A DNA stretch of 64,000 bases from Sphingopyxis sp. (lineage in GTDB: Bacteria; Pseudomonadota; Alphaproteobacteria; Sphingomonadales; Sphingomonadaceae), in assembly GCA_017745175.1 (NCBI GenBank), contig JAGHZY010000020.1, forward strand, positions 1 to 64,000. Direction: 5' to 3'. The notes below the pieces were generated by a model. The model was not told the origin of the DNA, ran no database searches, and saw only the letters and a program-made list of their open reading frames with translations. Positions 26,781 to 36,010 of this stretch are shown piece after piece. Both the position numbers and the translations under genes were made by a program. Numbering within the stretch: position 1 is the first letter of the stretch; every line of letters starts with the position of its first letter.

Positions 26781-27092
26781 ATGACCAGCGGCGATGAAGA
26801 TTATGTCTATGACGAGGCAAGCGGCGAGTGGCTGTCCGCGAGCGAGGCGCGCGACCGCGCGGCCGCGGCCGCGGCGGGCCCCGAAGTGCGCGATGCGGTC
26901 GGCAATCTGCTCGCCGATGGCGACTCGGTCGTGCTGGTCAAGGATCTGACCGTCAAGGGGGCGGGGCAGACGCTGAAGGTCGGCACGGTCATCAGGTCGA
27001 TCCGTCTCACCGGCGACGATCAGGAAATCGACTGCCGGTTCGACGGCATCAAAGGCCTCGTGCTGCGCGCCGAATTCGTCCGCAAGCGTTAG
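26781..27092 (+). CDS. PhnA/YjdM-domain protein
   Basis: The 103-residue protein has an acidic, Ala-rich N-terminal part with a YVYDEASGEWLS motif. It is followed by the PhnA C-terminal domain: VRDAVGNLLADGDSVVLVKD, VKGAGQTLKVGTVIRSIRL, and GIKGLVLRAEFVRK. The family was named from phosphonate gene clusters, but no phosphonate genes are near and the true role is unclear. The N-terminal zinc ribbon of full-length YjdM is absent, as no paired cysteines are seen. It is tightly packed between the methyltransferase-like and SMR genes. Confidence 0.85.
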   Translation: MTSGDEDYVYDEASGEWLSASEARDRAAAAAAGPEVRDAVGNLLADGDSVVLVKDLTVKGAGQTLKVGTVIRSIRLTGDDQEIDCRFDGIKGLVLRAEFVRKR

Positions 27093-27104
27093 CGGAGCAC
27101 TGCC

Positions 27105-27434
27105 TTGCATTATTTCTATCTCGGCATCGCGATCGTCGCCGAAGTGGTCGCGACATCCTTCCTGAAACAATCGGACGGCTTCCGGAACCTCGGCCCGTCG
27201 CTGATCATGGCGGCGGGCTATGTCGTCGCCTTCTATTTCCTGTCGCTGGCGCTCCGCGATATTCCGACCGGGGTCGCCTATGCGATCTGGTCGGGGGTCG
27301 GCATCGTGCTGATCGCCACCGTCGCGTGGGTCTTTCAGGGCCAGCGTCTCGATGCGCCCGCGATTGCCGGCATGACGCTGATCGTCGCGGGAGTGGCGAT
27401 CATGAATATCTGGTCGAAGACGGCCGCGCATTGA
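27105..27434 (+). CDS. Small multidrug resistance (SMR) family transporter
   Basis: SMR proteins form dimeric four-helix exporters of cations such as quaternary ammonium or guanidinium. The 109-residue chain has four membrane segments, the conserved Glu in IAIVAEVVATSFLKQSDGF (residue 12 or so), PSLIMAAGYVVAFYFLSLAL, and IPTGVAYAIWSGVGIV. The codon aligned to the start is a TTG at 27105 with GGAG eight bases upstream. Twelve bases separate it from the PhnA-domain gene, so the three small genes from 26031 probably form one transcript. The substrate cannot be told. Confidence 0.92.
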   Translation: MHYFYLGIAIVAEVVATSFLKQSDGFRNLGPSLIMAAGYVVAFYFLSLALRDIPTGVAYAIWSGVGIVLIATVAWVFQGQRLDAPAIAGMTLIVAGVAIMNIWSKTAAH

Positions 27435-27511
27435 CGGACGGCCGATGAGACCATCAGGAAAGCGGAAAGAGTGCCACAACGAGCGGCAAAGCGGGATGCA
27501 CGAACCGTCGC

Positions 27512-28423
27512 TCAGATTTGAAAAACGACCGAGTTCAGCCAATAGGAAGCGACCGGTTTTCCTTCGGCATCAAGCGCCGGTTCGAATTTGGCATTGCGCA
27601 TGATCGCCTTGCACACCGCATCGTCGAACGCCTTGGGGCGGGTCGATTGCTGGATATGGCACGCCGTTGCCTTCCCCTCGACGTCGACATTCAACCGGAA
27701 GTGCACGATGGCGCGCTTCCCCAGCCGCAGCATCTCGGACGGATAATCGCTTGATTTCATCCAGTTGGCAGGATTGCTCGTCGGCCTGACCCGCCGTGAC
27801 AGGGATGCATGCCTGGCGACGTCGATCCCCCAATGATCGAGCAGTTCGTCGGTGCATTTCTCGAGCGCCGCCAGCGGCGCGCCCAGCGATCCGGTTTCGA
27901 GGATGAACGGCTGGCCAGCCGATCGCTTCACTTCGATATAGGTGACCGCAGCTTCGCGTTCAGGGGTGATTTCCGGCCACTCGAAGTCATATTTCTTCGC
28001 TTTGACCGCCGCTTCATAGGCTTTCAGCACGTCGGGCGGATAAGGCACGATGCGGACGCCTTCCCGAAAGATCAGCGTCGGCGTCTTGTCGGCAAGCGAA
28101 CCGGGATAGAATGGAACTTCCTGTTCGGTTTCGGCCGGCCCGAATATGACCCTCACGACGCCTTCGTCCAGACGGGTATAGGCGGGCTTGCCAACGAAAC
28201 TCAGCCGCAGGTCACCGCCCGGCTGATAGCGGTCGGCGATCAACACGATCTTCTCGTCGCCCGCGCCAAAGCTGCGCCCCATGCGGCAGCTGTCGTCGGC
28301 ATAATGGATATTCCATTTGGAGCTGGGCTTGAGCCGTAACGGCTCTTTGGCTGCAACCGTGCCGGGCAGCGCCAGCGCCGCCAGCAAAACGAAGATCGAC
28401 AGATCGCGCCCCGAGCTCCCCAT
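27512..28423 (-). CDS. Exported protein with TonB C-terminal-like domain
   Basis: The 303-residue product has a signal-like N terminus (LSIFVLLAALALPGTVAAK) and a C-terminal segment typical of TonB energy transducers: KRAIVHFRLNVDVEGKATAC, QSTRPKAFDDAVCKAIMRNA, and FEPALDAEGKPVASYWLNSV. No proline-rich periplasmic spacer or ExbB/ExbD neighbours are present, so it is unlikely to power outer-membrane transport on its own. Many sphingomonads encode such orphan TonB-domain proteins. The ATG at 28423 is preferred to a longer in-frame option because it positions the signal sequence. Confidence 0.8.
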   Translation of the reverse strand: MGSSGRDLSIFVLLAALALPGTVAAKEPLRLKPSSKWNIHYADDSCRMGRSFGAGDEKIVLIADRYQPGGDLRLSFVGKPAYTRLDEGVVRVIFGPAETEQEVPFYPGSLADKTPTLIFREGVRIVPYPPDVLKAYEAAVKAKKYDFEWPEITPEREAAVTYIEVKRSAGQPFILETGSLGAPLAALEKCTDELLDHWGIDVARHASLSRRVRPTSNPANWMKSSDYPSEMLRLGKRAIVHFRLNVDVEGKATACHIQQSTRPKAFDDAVCKAIMRNAKFEPALDAEGKPVASYWLNSVVFQI

Positions 28424-28470
28424 TCGCACGATCTTGCCGACATGCGGCCCGAACGCAAGTCCTTCAAAAG

Positions 28471-28498
28471 AAAGAGGCCGGTTCGCACCGGCCCCTTT
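28471..28498 (-). terminator. Rho-independent terminator of the SPFH gene
   Basis: A stem GGCCGGT / ACCGGCC with a 4-base loop, extended by AAAG/CTTT around one mismatch, lies 4 bases past the SPFH stop. On the minus strand it is followed by TCTTTCTTTT, a good U-rich tail. Confidence 0.8.
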
Positions 28499-28502
28499 CC
28501 CT

Positions 28503-29660
28503 TCAGTCGCGCAGGCGCACAAGGTCGTTGAGCAGCCCGCCGGTGCCGTTCAGCACCGTCAGCCGCTCGACCTTGCCCGCGACGCTTTCGAGCGCCTCGA
28601 GTTCCTTCAGGCGAAGCATGACCGGGTTTTCGGCCATGACCTTCGCCGTGTTGAGCAGCGAGCGCGTGGCGTTCGTTTCCTCACGCCGGCGGATGACGTT
28701 CGCCTCCGCCTCCTTCTGCACCGCGACGACCTGGTTCAGGATCTCGCGCATCTCGCCCGGCAGGATCACATCCTTGAGCGCGATGTCCGAGACCTCGACC
28801 CCGATCGCCGCCATGTCGGCGCGGACCTTGTCCGCCGCCTCGGCATCGACCGTCACCTTGTTTTCAAGGATCTGGTCGAGCGTCAGCGCGCCGAGCGTCT
28901 TGCGGAAGGCCAGCTGCAGCGCCCGGTAGAGCGCATCGGCGAAGTCCTTCACGCTCGTCACCGCGAGCAGCGGATCGGCAACGCGGTATTCCGCGCTGAT
29001 GTTGATCCGCAGCGTCACCTTGTCGCGGGTCAGCATTTCCTGCCCCGTGACATCAAGCGACTGGCGGGTCAGGTCGACCAGCTTCGCGCCGATCTTCCGC
29101 CCCGGGTTCCAGTAGCCGGTAACGCCCGCATCGAGCCGATCGGCCAGCCGCCCGTCGATGCTGACGAGCGCGGTCTTGCCCTCGTCGACCTCGACGCGCG
29201 CGACGAGCTGCGTCTTCCCGGCCTTCTGCAGCCGCTGGAGCAGCTTCGCCTCGACCCGCGGGCTGTCCGCGATGTCGACGGTCGTCGCCTTCCACGGCCC
29301 CGCGTCGGTCCACAGGATCAGCTTGTCGTCCGGACCGAGAACGGTGTTGATGATTCCATCGCGTTCGATGACAGCAATCTCGTTCTCGGCCGTGCGAACC
29401 ACCGTCAGATGCGTCGCCGCATCGACCGGCAGCTTCTCGAGCACCGCCTGCTCATAGGCCGACTTGAACAGCATCTGGCCGAGCGACTGGCGCTCGATAC
29501 GCAGCGAGCCGTCACGGTTCGTCAGCACATGTTCGCCGGCACCCAGGATGCCGCGGACCTCGCCCTTGTAGAGCCAGACCGCGCGTTCGGTTTCGTCGAT
29601 GAGCACGCGCTTGCGGCCCATCAGTCTATCGATCAGTTGCTTCATCATCTCATTTACCAT
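28503..29660 (-). CDS. SPFH/Band 7 (slipin-like) protein
   Basis: SPFH proteins scaffold membrane microdomains and protease complexes. The 385-residue chain has the domain at about residues 130 to 300: VSIDGRLADRLDAGVTGYWN, EMLTRDKVTLRINISAEYRV, DFADALYRALQLAFRK, VSDIALKDVILPGEM. A coiled-coil tail follows (VQKEAEANVIRRREETNATR). No N-terminal membrane helix is obvious, unlike stomatins, so it may be cytoplasmic or peripherally bound. No NfeD partner is adjacent. Upstream in-frame TTG and downstream ATG starts are possible; the ATG at 29660 has GGA about seven bases before it. A good terminator follows. Confidence 0.85.
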   Translation of the reverse strand: MVNEMMKQLIDRLMGRKRVLIDETERAVWLYKGEVRGILGAGEHVLTNRDGSLRIERQSLGQMLFKSAYEQAVLEKLPVDAATHLTVVRTAENEIAVIERDGIINTVLGPDDKLILWTDAGPWKATTVDIADSPRVEAKLLQRLQKAGKTQLVARVEVDEGKTALVSIDGRLADRLDAGVTGYWNPGRKIGAKLVDLTRQSLDVTGQEMLTRDKVTLRINISAEYRVADPLLAVTSVKDFADALYRALQLAFRKTLGALTLDQILENKVTVDAEAADKVRADMAAIGVEVSDIALKDVILPGEMREILNQVVAVQKEAEANVIRRREETNATRSLLNTAKVMAENPVMLRLKELEALESVAGKVERLTVLNGTGGLLNDLVRLRD

Positions 29661-29976
29661 TCTCAATCCGCGTCACGTCACGCCGATTTCCTTTCCTGTT
29701 TGCGTTGCACTTCACATTCCCCGCAGCCCAAAGGGTCCGGGGACCGGCGGCATGGCGAAAGACGGACGAGGCGCGAGCGGGCGTTGCGGCCCCGGGGCGG
29801 GGGCACACCGTTCGAAAACAGCGCGTCCCGACCCCGACGCAGCGCGGCCATCACCGCCTGTCGGATCTTTCGGCATGACGTCCGGGCAAGGCCATCGTTG
29901 CCTACCGCCCGAAAGCGACCGACAGCCGACGACATTGCCCTTTCGCAAGCCGATCCCCGAGCCCCAAGTTAAGGAA
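29661..29976. other. Non-coding gap between the SPFH gene and the tRNA pair
   Basis: About 315 bases with no convincing gene. Short open frames on both strands lack recognisable content, ribosome sites or codon bias. The promoter of the SPFH gene is presumably here. The sequence includes a GC-rich stretch around 29780-29810. Nothing else is seen. Confidence 0.5.
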
Positions 29977-30010
29977 CCAGAACCTAAATCTGGCGGTCGT
30001 TTCAGGACCG
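29977..30010 (-). terminator. Two tandem hairpins 3' of the Thr tRNA
   Basis: CGGTC/GACCG (30010-29994) and CCAGA/TCTGG (29993-29977) are two consecutive 5-bp stems, each with a 7-base loop, followed on the minus strand by TTCCTTAACTT. They may terminate the tRNA transcript. The 5-bp/7-base geometry also looks like tRNA arms, and the first loop reads CTGAAAC. Confidence 0.4.
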
Positions 30011-30082
30011 TTGTGGAGGGGGAATCGAACCCCCGACACCTAGATTACAAGTCTAGTGCTCTACCCGCTGAGCTATCCAGTG
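30010..30082 (-). tRNA. tRNA-Thr(TGT)-like, acceptor stem incomplete
   Basis: A D-arm (GCTC..GAGC), an anticodon arm CTAGA-CTTGTAA-TCTAG giving anticodon TGT (Thr), and a T-arm with a 5-bp G/C stem around TTCGATT are all clear. The acceptor stem is not: the 5' strand CACTGGA and the 3' strand TCCACAA pair only over the inner four positions. No CCA follows, and the 5' strand overlaps the CCA end of the neighbouring tRNA by two bases. It may be a decayed or recombined tRNA, or processed in an unusual way. The anticodon call is confident; functionality is not. Confidence 0.65.
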
Positions 30083-30156
30083 GTGCACCTAACGGGAATC
30101 GAACCCGCGACCTCCGGCTTTTCGGGCCGGCGCTCTGACCACTGAGCTATAGACGC
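30081..30156 (-). tRNA. tRNA-Phe(GAA)-like with C33
   Basis: A full 76-base cloverleaf with encoded CCA can be drawn. The acceptor GCGTCTA pairs with TAGGTGC using two G-U pairs, the D-arm is GCTC/GAGC, the anticodon stem is CCGGC/GCCGG, and the T-arm is GCGGG/CCCGT. The 7-base anticodon loop is CCGAAAA, placing GAA (Phe) at 34 to 36 but with C at position 33, where elongator tRNAs almost always have U. That is unlike the bacterial tRNA-Phe consensus. It may be an accessory, phage-derived or non-functional copy. Confidence 0.7.
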
Positions 30157-30349
30157 CATGGTACCTGGCCAAACGTGGCGGCGTCCGTACAGCGAACCGG
30201 CAGCGCCGGTCGTTGCGGGCGGGCTTCGCGAAACCCCGATCCGTTGACATCCGCCCCGCCGACTGGCCGGGGACGGTGCCGTTAGACGCGGCCCAAATAT
30301 CGCGCAAGAAGAAATATTGCATATAAAGAAGAATTTATATCGGTTTCGA

Positions 30350-31342
30350 CTAAAGCGTGCCCCACGACCGATAATCTTCGACATGGGCATTGGGCCGGCG
30401 AAAGCTTGTAAAACTCATGCTCGCCGACAGGGCGAGCGCCTCGACCTGATGCCACCATCCGACGGGCAGGAATATCGCCTCGCCGGGCGCGATGACTGTT
30501 TCTAGCACCGGCGGTAAAGCCGAATCGCCATGGCCGGCGGGCAGCGCTTCATTGCCCCAGTCGGAAAAGCAGTGGCGGCTGTTGCGCATCCGCGCGAACG
30601 CCCACGGCGGCGCCATCCGCACGCGCTTGCGGCCCACGACCTGCACGAGCAGATTGTTGGTGAGGTCGTGGTGCCACGGGGTCAGCGTGCCTCTCGGCCC
30701 GAGCCAGAAGAAACCGTCGCGCGACCGTGTCTCGTCGAGCAGCGCGATCGGGGCCATATCGTCCCACAGGACGCCAAGCGCCGCAGCGTTGGTGCTGCTG
30801 TTGTAGGCGGTGAGATAGATATCGTTGCTCGCCTCGTCCTTGCGGAGCCAGTCGACGAGTTCGGCGAAGCGCACGAGGCGGCGGTGGTCGTCCTTCGCCA
30901 GTTCGTAATCGGGGTCGCGCTCGCGCTCGACCTGCGCCTCGACCACGGCATCGCCCGCGATCGCCGCAAAATGGTCGAGCGACCAGCGCGCCAGCGCGGG
31001 CCAGTGATCGATCAGCCCGGTGAGCTTCGCGGGCCGGTTCGCCTCATAATGGTGGCGGTAGAAATGACCGGGATCGGGCGCGGCCAGCGTGTCGAGCGCG
31101 AAGCCACCTTCGGCCTCGCGCGCCAGCCGCTCCTGATTGGCGAGCAGCCAGCCCTGCTTTGCCATGCGCGCCGCCTGCCGCCGCAGCATCGCCGCCATCG
31201 GATCCTTGCCGAGCCGGTCGACTTCATATTTCGCGGCTGCGGCCGACACACCCGCCGCGACGAGGCGCGCATGCAAAGCGACATCGTCGTCACCGGCGGC
31301 CAGTCCTTCGGCAAGCAGGGCGCGTTTATCGGTCTGCGCCAT
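30350..31342 (-). CDS. JmjC/cupin-8 type 2-oxoglutarate oxygenase-like protein
   Basis: The 330-residue protein has a helical N-terminal region of about 100 residues, then a cupin-8/JmjC barrel: FYRHHYEANRPAKLTGLIDH, FFWLGPRGTLTPWHHDLTNN with the likely iron-binding H-x-D, VQVVGRKRVRMAPPW, and APGEAIFLPVGWWHQVEALA with the distal histidine. Such enzymes hydroxylate proteins or small molecules using Fe(II) and 2-oxoglutarate. No signal peptide is seen. It stands alone between the tRNA pair and the DUF389 gene. Confidence 0.88.
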   Translation of the reverse strand: MAQTDKRALLAEGLAAGDDDVALHARLVAAGVSAAAAKYEVDRLGKDPMAAMLRRQAARMAKQGWLLANQERLAREAEGGFALDTLAAPDPGHFYRHHYEANRPAKLTGLIDHWPALARWSLDHFAAIAGDAVVEAQVERERDPDYELAKDDHRRLVRFAELVDWLRKDEASNDIYLTAYNSSTNAAALGVLWDDMAPIALLDETRSRDGFFWLGPRGTLTPWHHDLTNNLLVQVVGRKRVRMAPPWAFARMRNSRHCFSDWGNEALPAGHGDSALPPVLETVIAPGEAIFLPVGWWHQVEALALSASMSFTSFRRPNAHVEDYRSWGTL

Positions 31343-31484
31343 CGAAAATCTCCTTGAAGCCGCTCAAAGGGCATCGCGATGACAAAAAGATGACAGCCTT
31401 GGTCGCGCACTGGCCGCCTATAGTCCAGCTCATAGGTGGCGGCACGGAAACGCGTCCGGACCCAACCGCCCCCGGCCCCGCCCC

Positions 31485-32810
31485 CTATTCGGCGGCGGGC
31501 GCTTCGACGGCGGTCAGGCTGCCGTTCAGGACCAGCCATTGCGGATGGCCTGCCTGCACCGACGCCATGATCCGGTCGATCGCCGCGGCGACCCGTTCGC
31601 CCTCGGCCTCGCGGTCGCGCTGGACGACGACGCGGCGCGCCTGTGCGTCGATCAGCACCCGCTCGCGCGGCAGCAATTCGCCGACGGTCAGGCCGGACAG
31701 GATCGCGCGGCTGTCCTCCTCGCGCTGCTCGAGCGCGGCGAGGCGGCGGCCCAGCTGTTCCTCGACCTGCACCGCGGCGTTGGTCTGTTGCCGGAGCTGG
31801 ACGATATTGACGCGCACGTCGCGGTCGAGCTCGGCGCCGATCTTCTCCGCGAGCTGCTTGTCGAGCTGGCCTGCGTAGCGATCGACGAGCACCACGCCAT
31901 CGACCGCGACCGCGTCGCGCTCCATCCGCACATTGAGGCTGTCGACGCGATCGCTTTCGCCGAGCAGCGCGCGAAGTTCGGTCTGCACGACCGAGCGCGC
32001 GCGAACCTCGCCCGCAAGGCTGTTGAGCGTCAGCGCGAGCGGAATCGAGAGAATGCCGAGCGTTGCGACGATCCCGGCGACCTGCATCGCCGTATGCTGC
32101 GGGGTGAGCGAAGGGCCGAAATGATTGAGCCGCGCGACGACCGTCGCGGCAAAGGCGATCGCGAGCGTGTTGGTCAGGAACAGCAGCGCTGCGCCCATGG
32201 CAAAGTCGAAGCGCCCGGTGACGAGCCCGAATCCGACGGTCGATAGCGGCGGCACCAGAGCGGTCGCGATCGCGACGCCGACCATCACGCCCGACAGCTT
32301 GCGCATGATCGCATAGACGCCGGCGATCCCGCCGACCACCGCGACGCCGAGATCGAGCAGGGTCGGCTGCGTCCGCGCGCGAAGTTCGGGCGTGACGTCC
32401 TTGATCGGCGACAGCCAGATGATCAGCATCGCGACGAGGATCGCGACCGCCATCCCGGCGGCGAGCGTCACGAGCGAACGGCGGATCAGGTTGGTTTCGA
32501 GCGTGGCGAGCCCGAAGCCGACACCCATGATCGGGCCCATCAGCGGCGACACGAGCATCGCGCCGATCACAACCGCGGTCGAACTTTGCAGCAGGCCAAG
32601 CGTCGCGATCATCGCCGCAAGGATGATGAGCAGGAGGAATTTGCGATCCAGCCGCGCGTCGCGCGCGACGCTCGCCAGAATCAACGAGCGGTCGAGGGCG
32701 TCGTCGCCCCCGACCGCGTCGTGATGTTCGTCGTTCCGGGTCGCCCGCCGGCCGCCCGCGCTGAACGGGGCATCGCCGAGGCCGGGCACTCCGGGATGAT
32801 CGCCGGTCAC
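31485..32810 (-). CDS. DUF389 family membrane protein
   Basis: The 441-residue protein has a charged N-terminal 45 residues, then six or so membrane helices with the DUF389 signature: [57 protein letters not shown], and [17 protein letters not shown] soluble domain with a helical, coiled-coil-like segment ([20 protein letters not shown]) follows. The family is found in bacteria, archaea and plants; function is unknown. The reading frame begins with a GTG five bases after etfA, suggesting the same transcript, though no clear ribosome site is visible. Confidence 0.85.
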   Translation of the reverse strand: MTGDHPGVPGLGDAPFSAGGRRATRNDEHHDAVGGDDALDRSLILASVARDARLDRKFLLLIILAAMIATLGLLQSSTAVVIGAMLVSPLMGPIMGVGFGLATLETNLIRRSLVTLAAGMAVAILVAMLIIWLSPIKDVTPELRARTQPTLLDLGVAVVGGIAGVYAIMRKLSGVMVGVAIATALVPPLSTVGFGLVTGRFDFAMGAALLFLTNTLAIAFAATVVARLNHFGPSLTPQHTAMQVAGIVATLGILSIPLALTLNSLAGEVRARSVVQTELRALLGESDRVDSLNVRMERDAVAVDGVVLVDRYAGQLDKQLAEKIGAELDRDVRVNIVQLRQQTNAAVQVEEQLGRRLAALEQREEDSRAILSGLTVGELLPRERVLIDAQARRVVVQRDREAEGERVAAAIDRIMASVQAGHPQWLVLNGSLTAVEAPAAE

Positions 32811-32815
32811 GGCAA

Positions 32816-33745
32816 TCAGATCTTGGCCGTCAGATCCGGAACGGCATTGAACAGATCGGCGACGAGGCCGAAGTCGGCGATCTGGAAGATCGGCGCGTCC
32901 TCGTCCTTGTTGATCGCGACGATCGTCTTCGAATCCTTCATGCCGGCGAGATGCTGGATCGCACCCGAAATGCCGATCGCGAAGTAAACCTCCGGCGCGA
33001 CGATCTTGCCGGTCTGGCCGACCTGATAGTCGTTGGGGACATAGCCCGCATCGACCGCAGCGCGGCTGGCGCCGAGCGCGGCGCCGAGCTTGTCGGCGAG
33101 CGGAACGATGACTTCCTGATATTTCTCGCTCGAACCGAGCGCTCGGCCGCCCGACACGATGATCTTGGCCGAAGTGAGCTCGGGACGATCCTGCTTGGCA
33201 ATTTCGGCACCGACGAAGCTCGAGATGCCGGCGTCGCCGCCAGCCGAGACAGCTTCGACCGTGCCCGAACCACCCGAGGTGGCGGCCTTTTCAAAGGCGG
33301 TGCCGCGGACGGTGAGGACCAGCTTCGCGTCCGACGATTCGACGGTCGCAATCGCGTTGCCGGCATAGATCGGGCGGGTGAAGGTCTTCGGACCCTCGAC
33401 CGACAGGATTTCCGAAATCTGCATCACGTCGAGCAGCGCGGCGACGCGCGGCGCGATATTCTTGCCGGTTGTGGTGGCGGGCGCGACGAAGGCGTCGTGG
33501 CTCGTCATCAGTTCCGCAACCAGCGGCGCGATATTTTCGGGCAGGTTGTGACCGAAAGCGGCGTTGTCGGCGACGTGGACCTTGCCGACGCCGGCGATCT
33601 GCGCGGCGGCTTTCGCGACGCCATCGACGCCGCTACCGGCGACGAGCAGATGGACTTCGCCGAGCTTCGACGCGGCAGTCACCGCGGCGAGCGTGGCATC
33701 CTTGACGGCGCTGCCGTCATGTTCGACCCAGACGAGCGTTTTCAT
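32816..33745 (-). CDS. etfA: Electron transfer flavoprotein alpha subunit
   Basis: EtfA binds FAD and AMP-domain contacts with EtfB to pass electrons from acyl-CoA and related dehydrogenases to ETF-ubiquinone oxidoreductase. The 309-residue protein has the family length, with [10 protein letters not shown] at the N terminus and the C-terminal FAD domain: [66 protein letters not shown], and [20 protein letters not shown]. Its ATG overlaps the etfB stop by four bases. Certain identification. Confidence 0.97.
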   Translation of the reverse strand: MKTLVWVEHDGSAVKDATLAAVTAASKLGEVHLLVAGSGVDGVAKAAAQIAGVGKVHVADNAAFGHNLPENIAPLVAELMTSHDAFVAPATTTGKNIAPRVAALLDVMQISEILSVEGPKTFTRPIYAGNAIATVESSDAKLVLTVRGTAFEKAATSGGSGTVEAVSAGGDAGISSFVGAEIAKQDRPELTSAKIIVSGGRALGSSEKYQEVIVPLADKLGAALGASRAAVDAGYVPNDYQVGQTGKIVAPEVYFAIGISGAIQHLAGMKDSKTIVAINKDEDAPIFQIADFGLVADLFNAVPDLTAKI

Positions 33746-34491
33746 GAGTGCACTCCCATCGCCTTCAGCTTGGCAACCAGTTCATCGACATCGGCGACCT
33801 TGACGCCGGCCGAGCGGACGGGCGGCTCCGAAACCTTGACGGTCTTGACGCGCGGCGCGGTGTCGACGCCGTAATCGGCGGGCGACTTGGTATCGAGCGG
33901 CTTCGACTTCGCCTTCATGATGTTCGGCAGCGAGGCATAGCGCGGCTCGTTCAGGCGCAGGTCGGTGGTGACGATCGCGGGAAGCTTCAGCTTTACCGTT
34001 TCGAGACCGCCGTCGACTTCGCGCGTCACGCTGACATGATCGCCCTCGACATTGACCGCGCTGGCGAAGGTGCCCTGCGCCCAGCCGGTGAGCGCGGCGA
34101 GCATCTGGCCGGTCTGGTTGTTGTCGCCGTCGATCGCCTGCTTGCCGAGGATCACGAGACCCGGCTGTTCAGCATCGGCAATCGCCTTGAAGATCTTGGC
34201 GAGCGCGAGCGGTTCGACTTCATCGTCGGTCTGGACGAGGATCGCGCGGTCGGCGCCCATCGCGAGCGCGGTGCGCAGCGTTTCCTGCGCCTTCGCCGGG
34301 CCGACGGAAACGGCGACGATCTCGGTCGCAACGCCCTTTTCCTTCAGGCGGATCGCTTCCTCGACGCCGATCTCGTCGAACGGATTCATCGACATTTTGA
34401 CATTGGCGAGGTCGACGCCGGTGCCGTCGGCCTTCACCCGAGGCTTCACGTTATAATCGAGCACCCGCTTCACGGGGACGAGGATTTTCAT
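33742..34491 (-). CDS. etfB: Electron transfer flavoprotein beta subunit
   Basis: EtfB is the partner of EtfA and holds the AMP and the dehydrogenase-docking loop. The 249-residue protein shows [79 protein letters not shown] with the AMP-binding segment, and [20 protein letters not shown]. It is first of the etfB-etfA pair. The promoter should lie in the 34492-34599 gap, which holds a strong palindrome at 34538-34551. Confidence 0.97.
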   Translation of the reverse strand: MKILVPVKRVLDYNVKPRVKADGTGVDLANVKMSMNPFDEIGVEEAIRLKEKGVATEIVAVSVGPAKAQETLRTALAMGADRAILVQTDDEVEPLALAKIFKAIADAEQPGLVILGKQAIDGDNNQTGQMLAALTGWAQGTFASAVNVEGDHVSVTREVDGGLETVKLKLPAIVTTDLRLNEPRYASLPNIMKAKSKPLDTKSPADYGVDTAPRVKTVKVSEPPVRSAGVKVADVDELVAKLKAMGVHS

Positions 34492-34537
34492 GGGCTAAAA
34501 GCTCCTCTCAGCAAATTGTGCACTGCGCCATAATTGG

Positions 34538-34555
34538 CGTTTACGTAAACGTCAA
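34538..34555. promoter_or_regulatory. Palindromic candidate operator upstream of etfBA
   Basis: CGTTTACGTAAACG (34538-34551) is a perfect palindrome, and TTTACGTAAACGTCAA (34540-34555) is near-palindromic with TT-x-ACGT..ACGT-x-AA spacing. This resembles sites described for MerR-family LiuR-type regulators of branched-chain amino acid and acyl-CoA degradation. It lies about 47 bases before the etfB start. Confidence 0.5.
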
Positions 34556-34567
34556 CCAGCAGTCCCG

Positions 34568-34592
34568 CACCCTCCCCTTTTCGGGGAGGGTG
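34568..34592 (-). terminator. Hairpin after sucC
   Basis: CACCCTCCCC and GGGGAGGGTG form a perfect 10-bp stem around a TTTTC loop, 8 bases past the sucC stop. No U-tract follows on the minus strand, so it may be a Rho-aided or partial terminator. Confidence 0.6.
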
Positions 34593-34599
34593 TCCGTTA

Positions 34600-35808
<1,209 letters not shown>

Positions 35809-36010
35809 GAGGTCTGCCGGGCCTTTCGACTCTGGAAGGGGAGAGGATCGGCGCCGCCTAAGCACAAGTCCGGCGGTATTTCTACCCCTGGCGGGCGGTT
35901 GACGTCGGCACGCACCCAAGGCTTTCGGTCAGCCGGTCCGTCTTCCGGATGACGCTCGGGGCAATCGCTGATAATCGCACCGGGCGCGCGGGAGAGGGAG
36001 AAAGCCGATC

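Noticed and set aside
29599..30138. Plus-strand frame with EGESNPRHLDYKSSALPAEL and NGNRTRDLRLFGPAL
   Set aside because: These are the familiar translations of the antisense strand of tRNA genes, not proteins.
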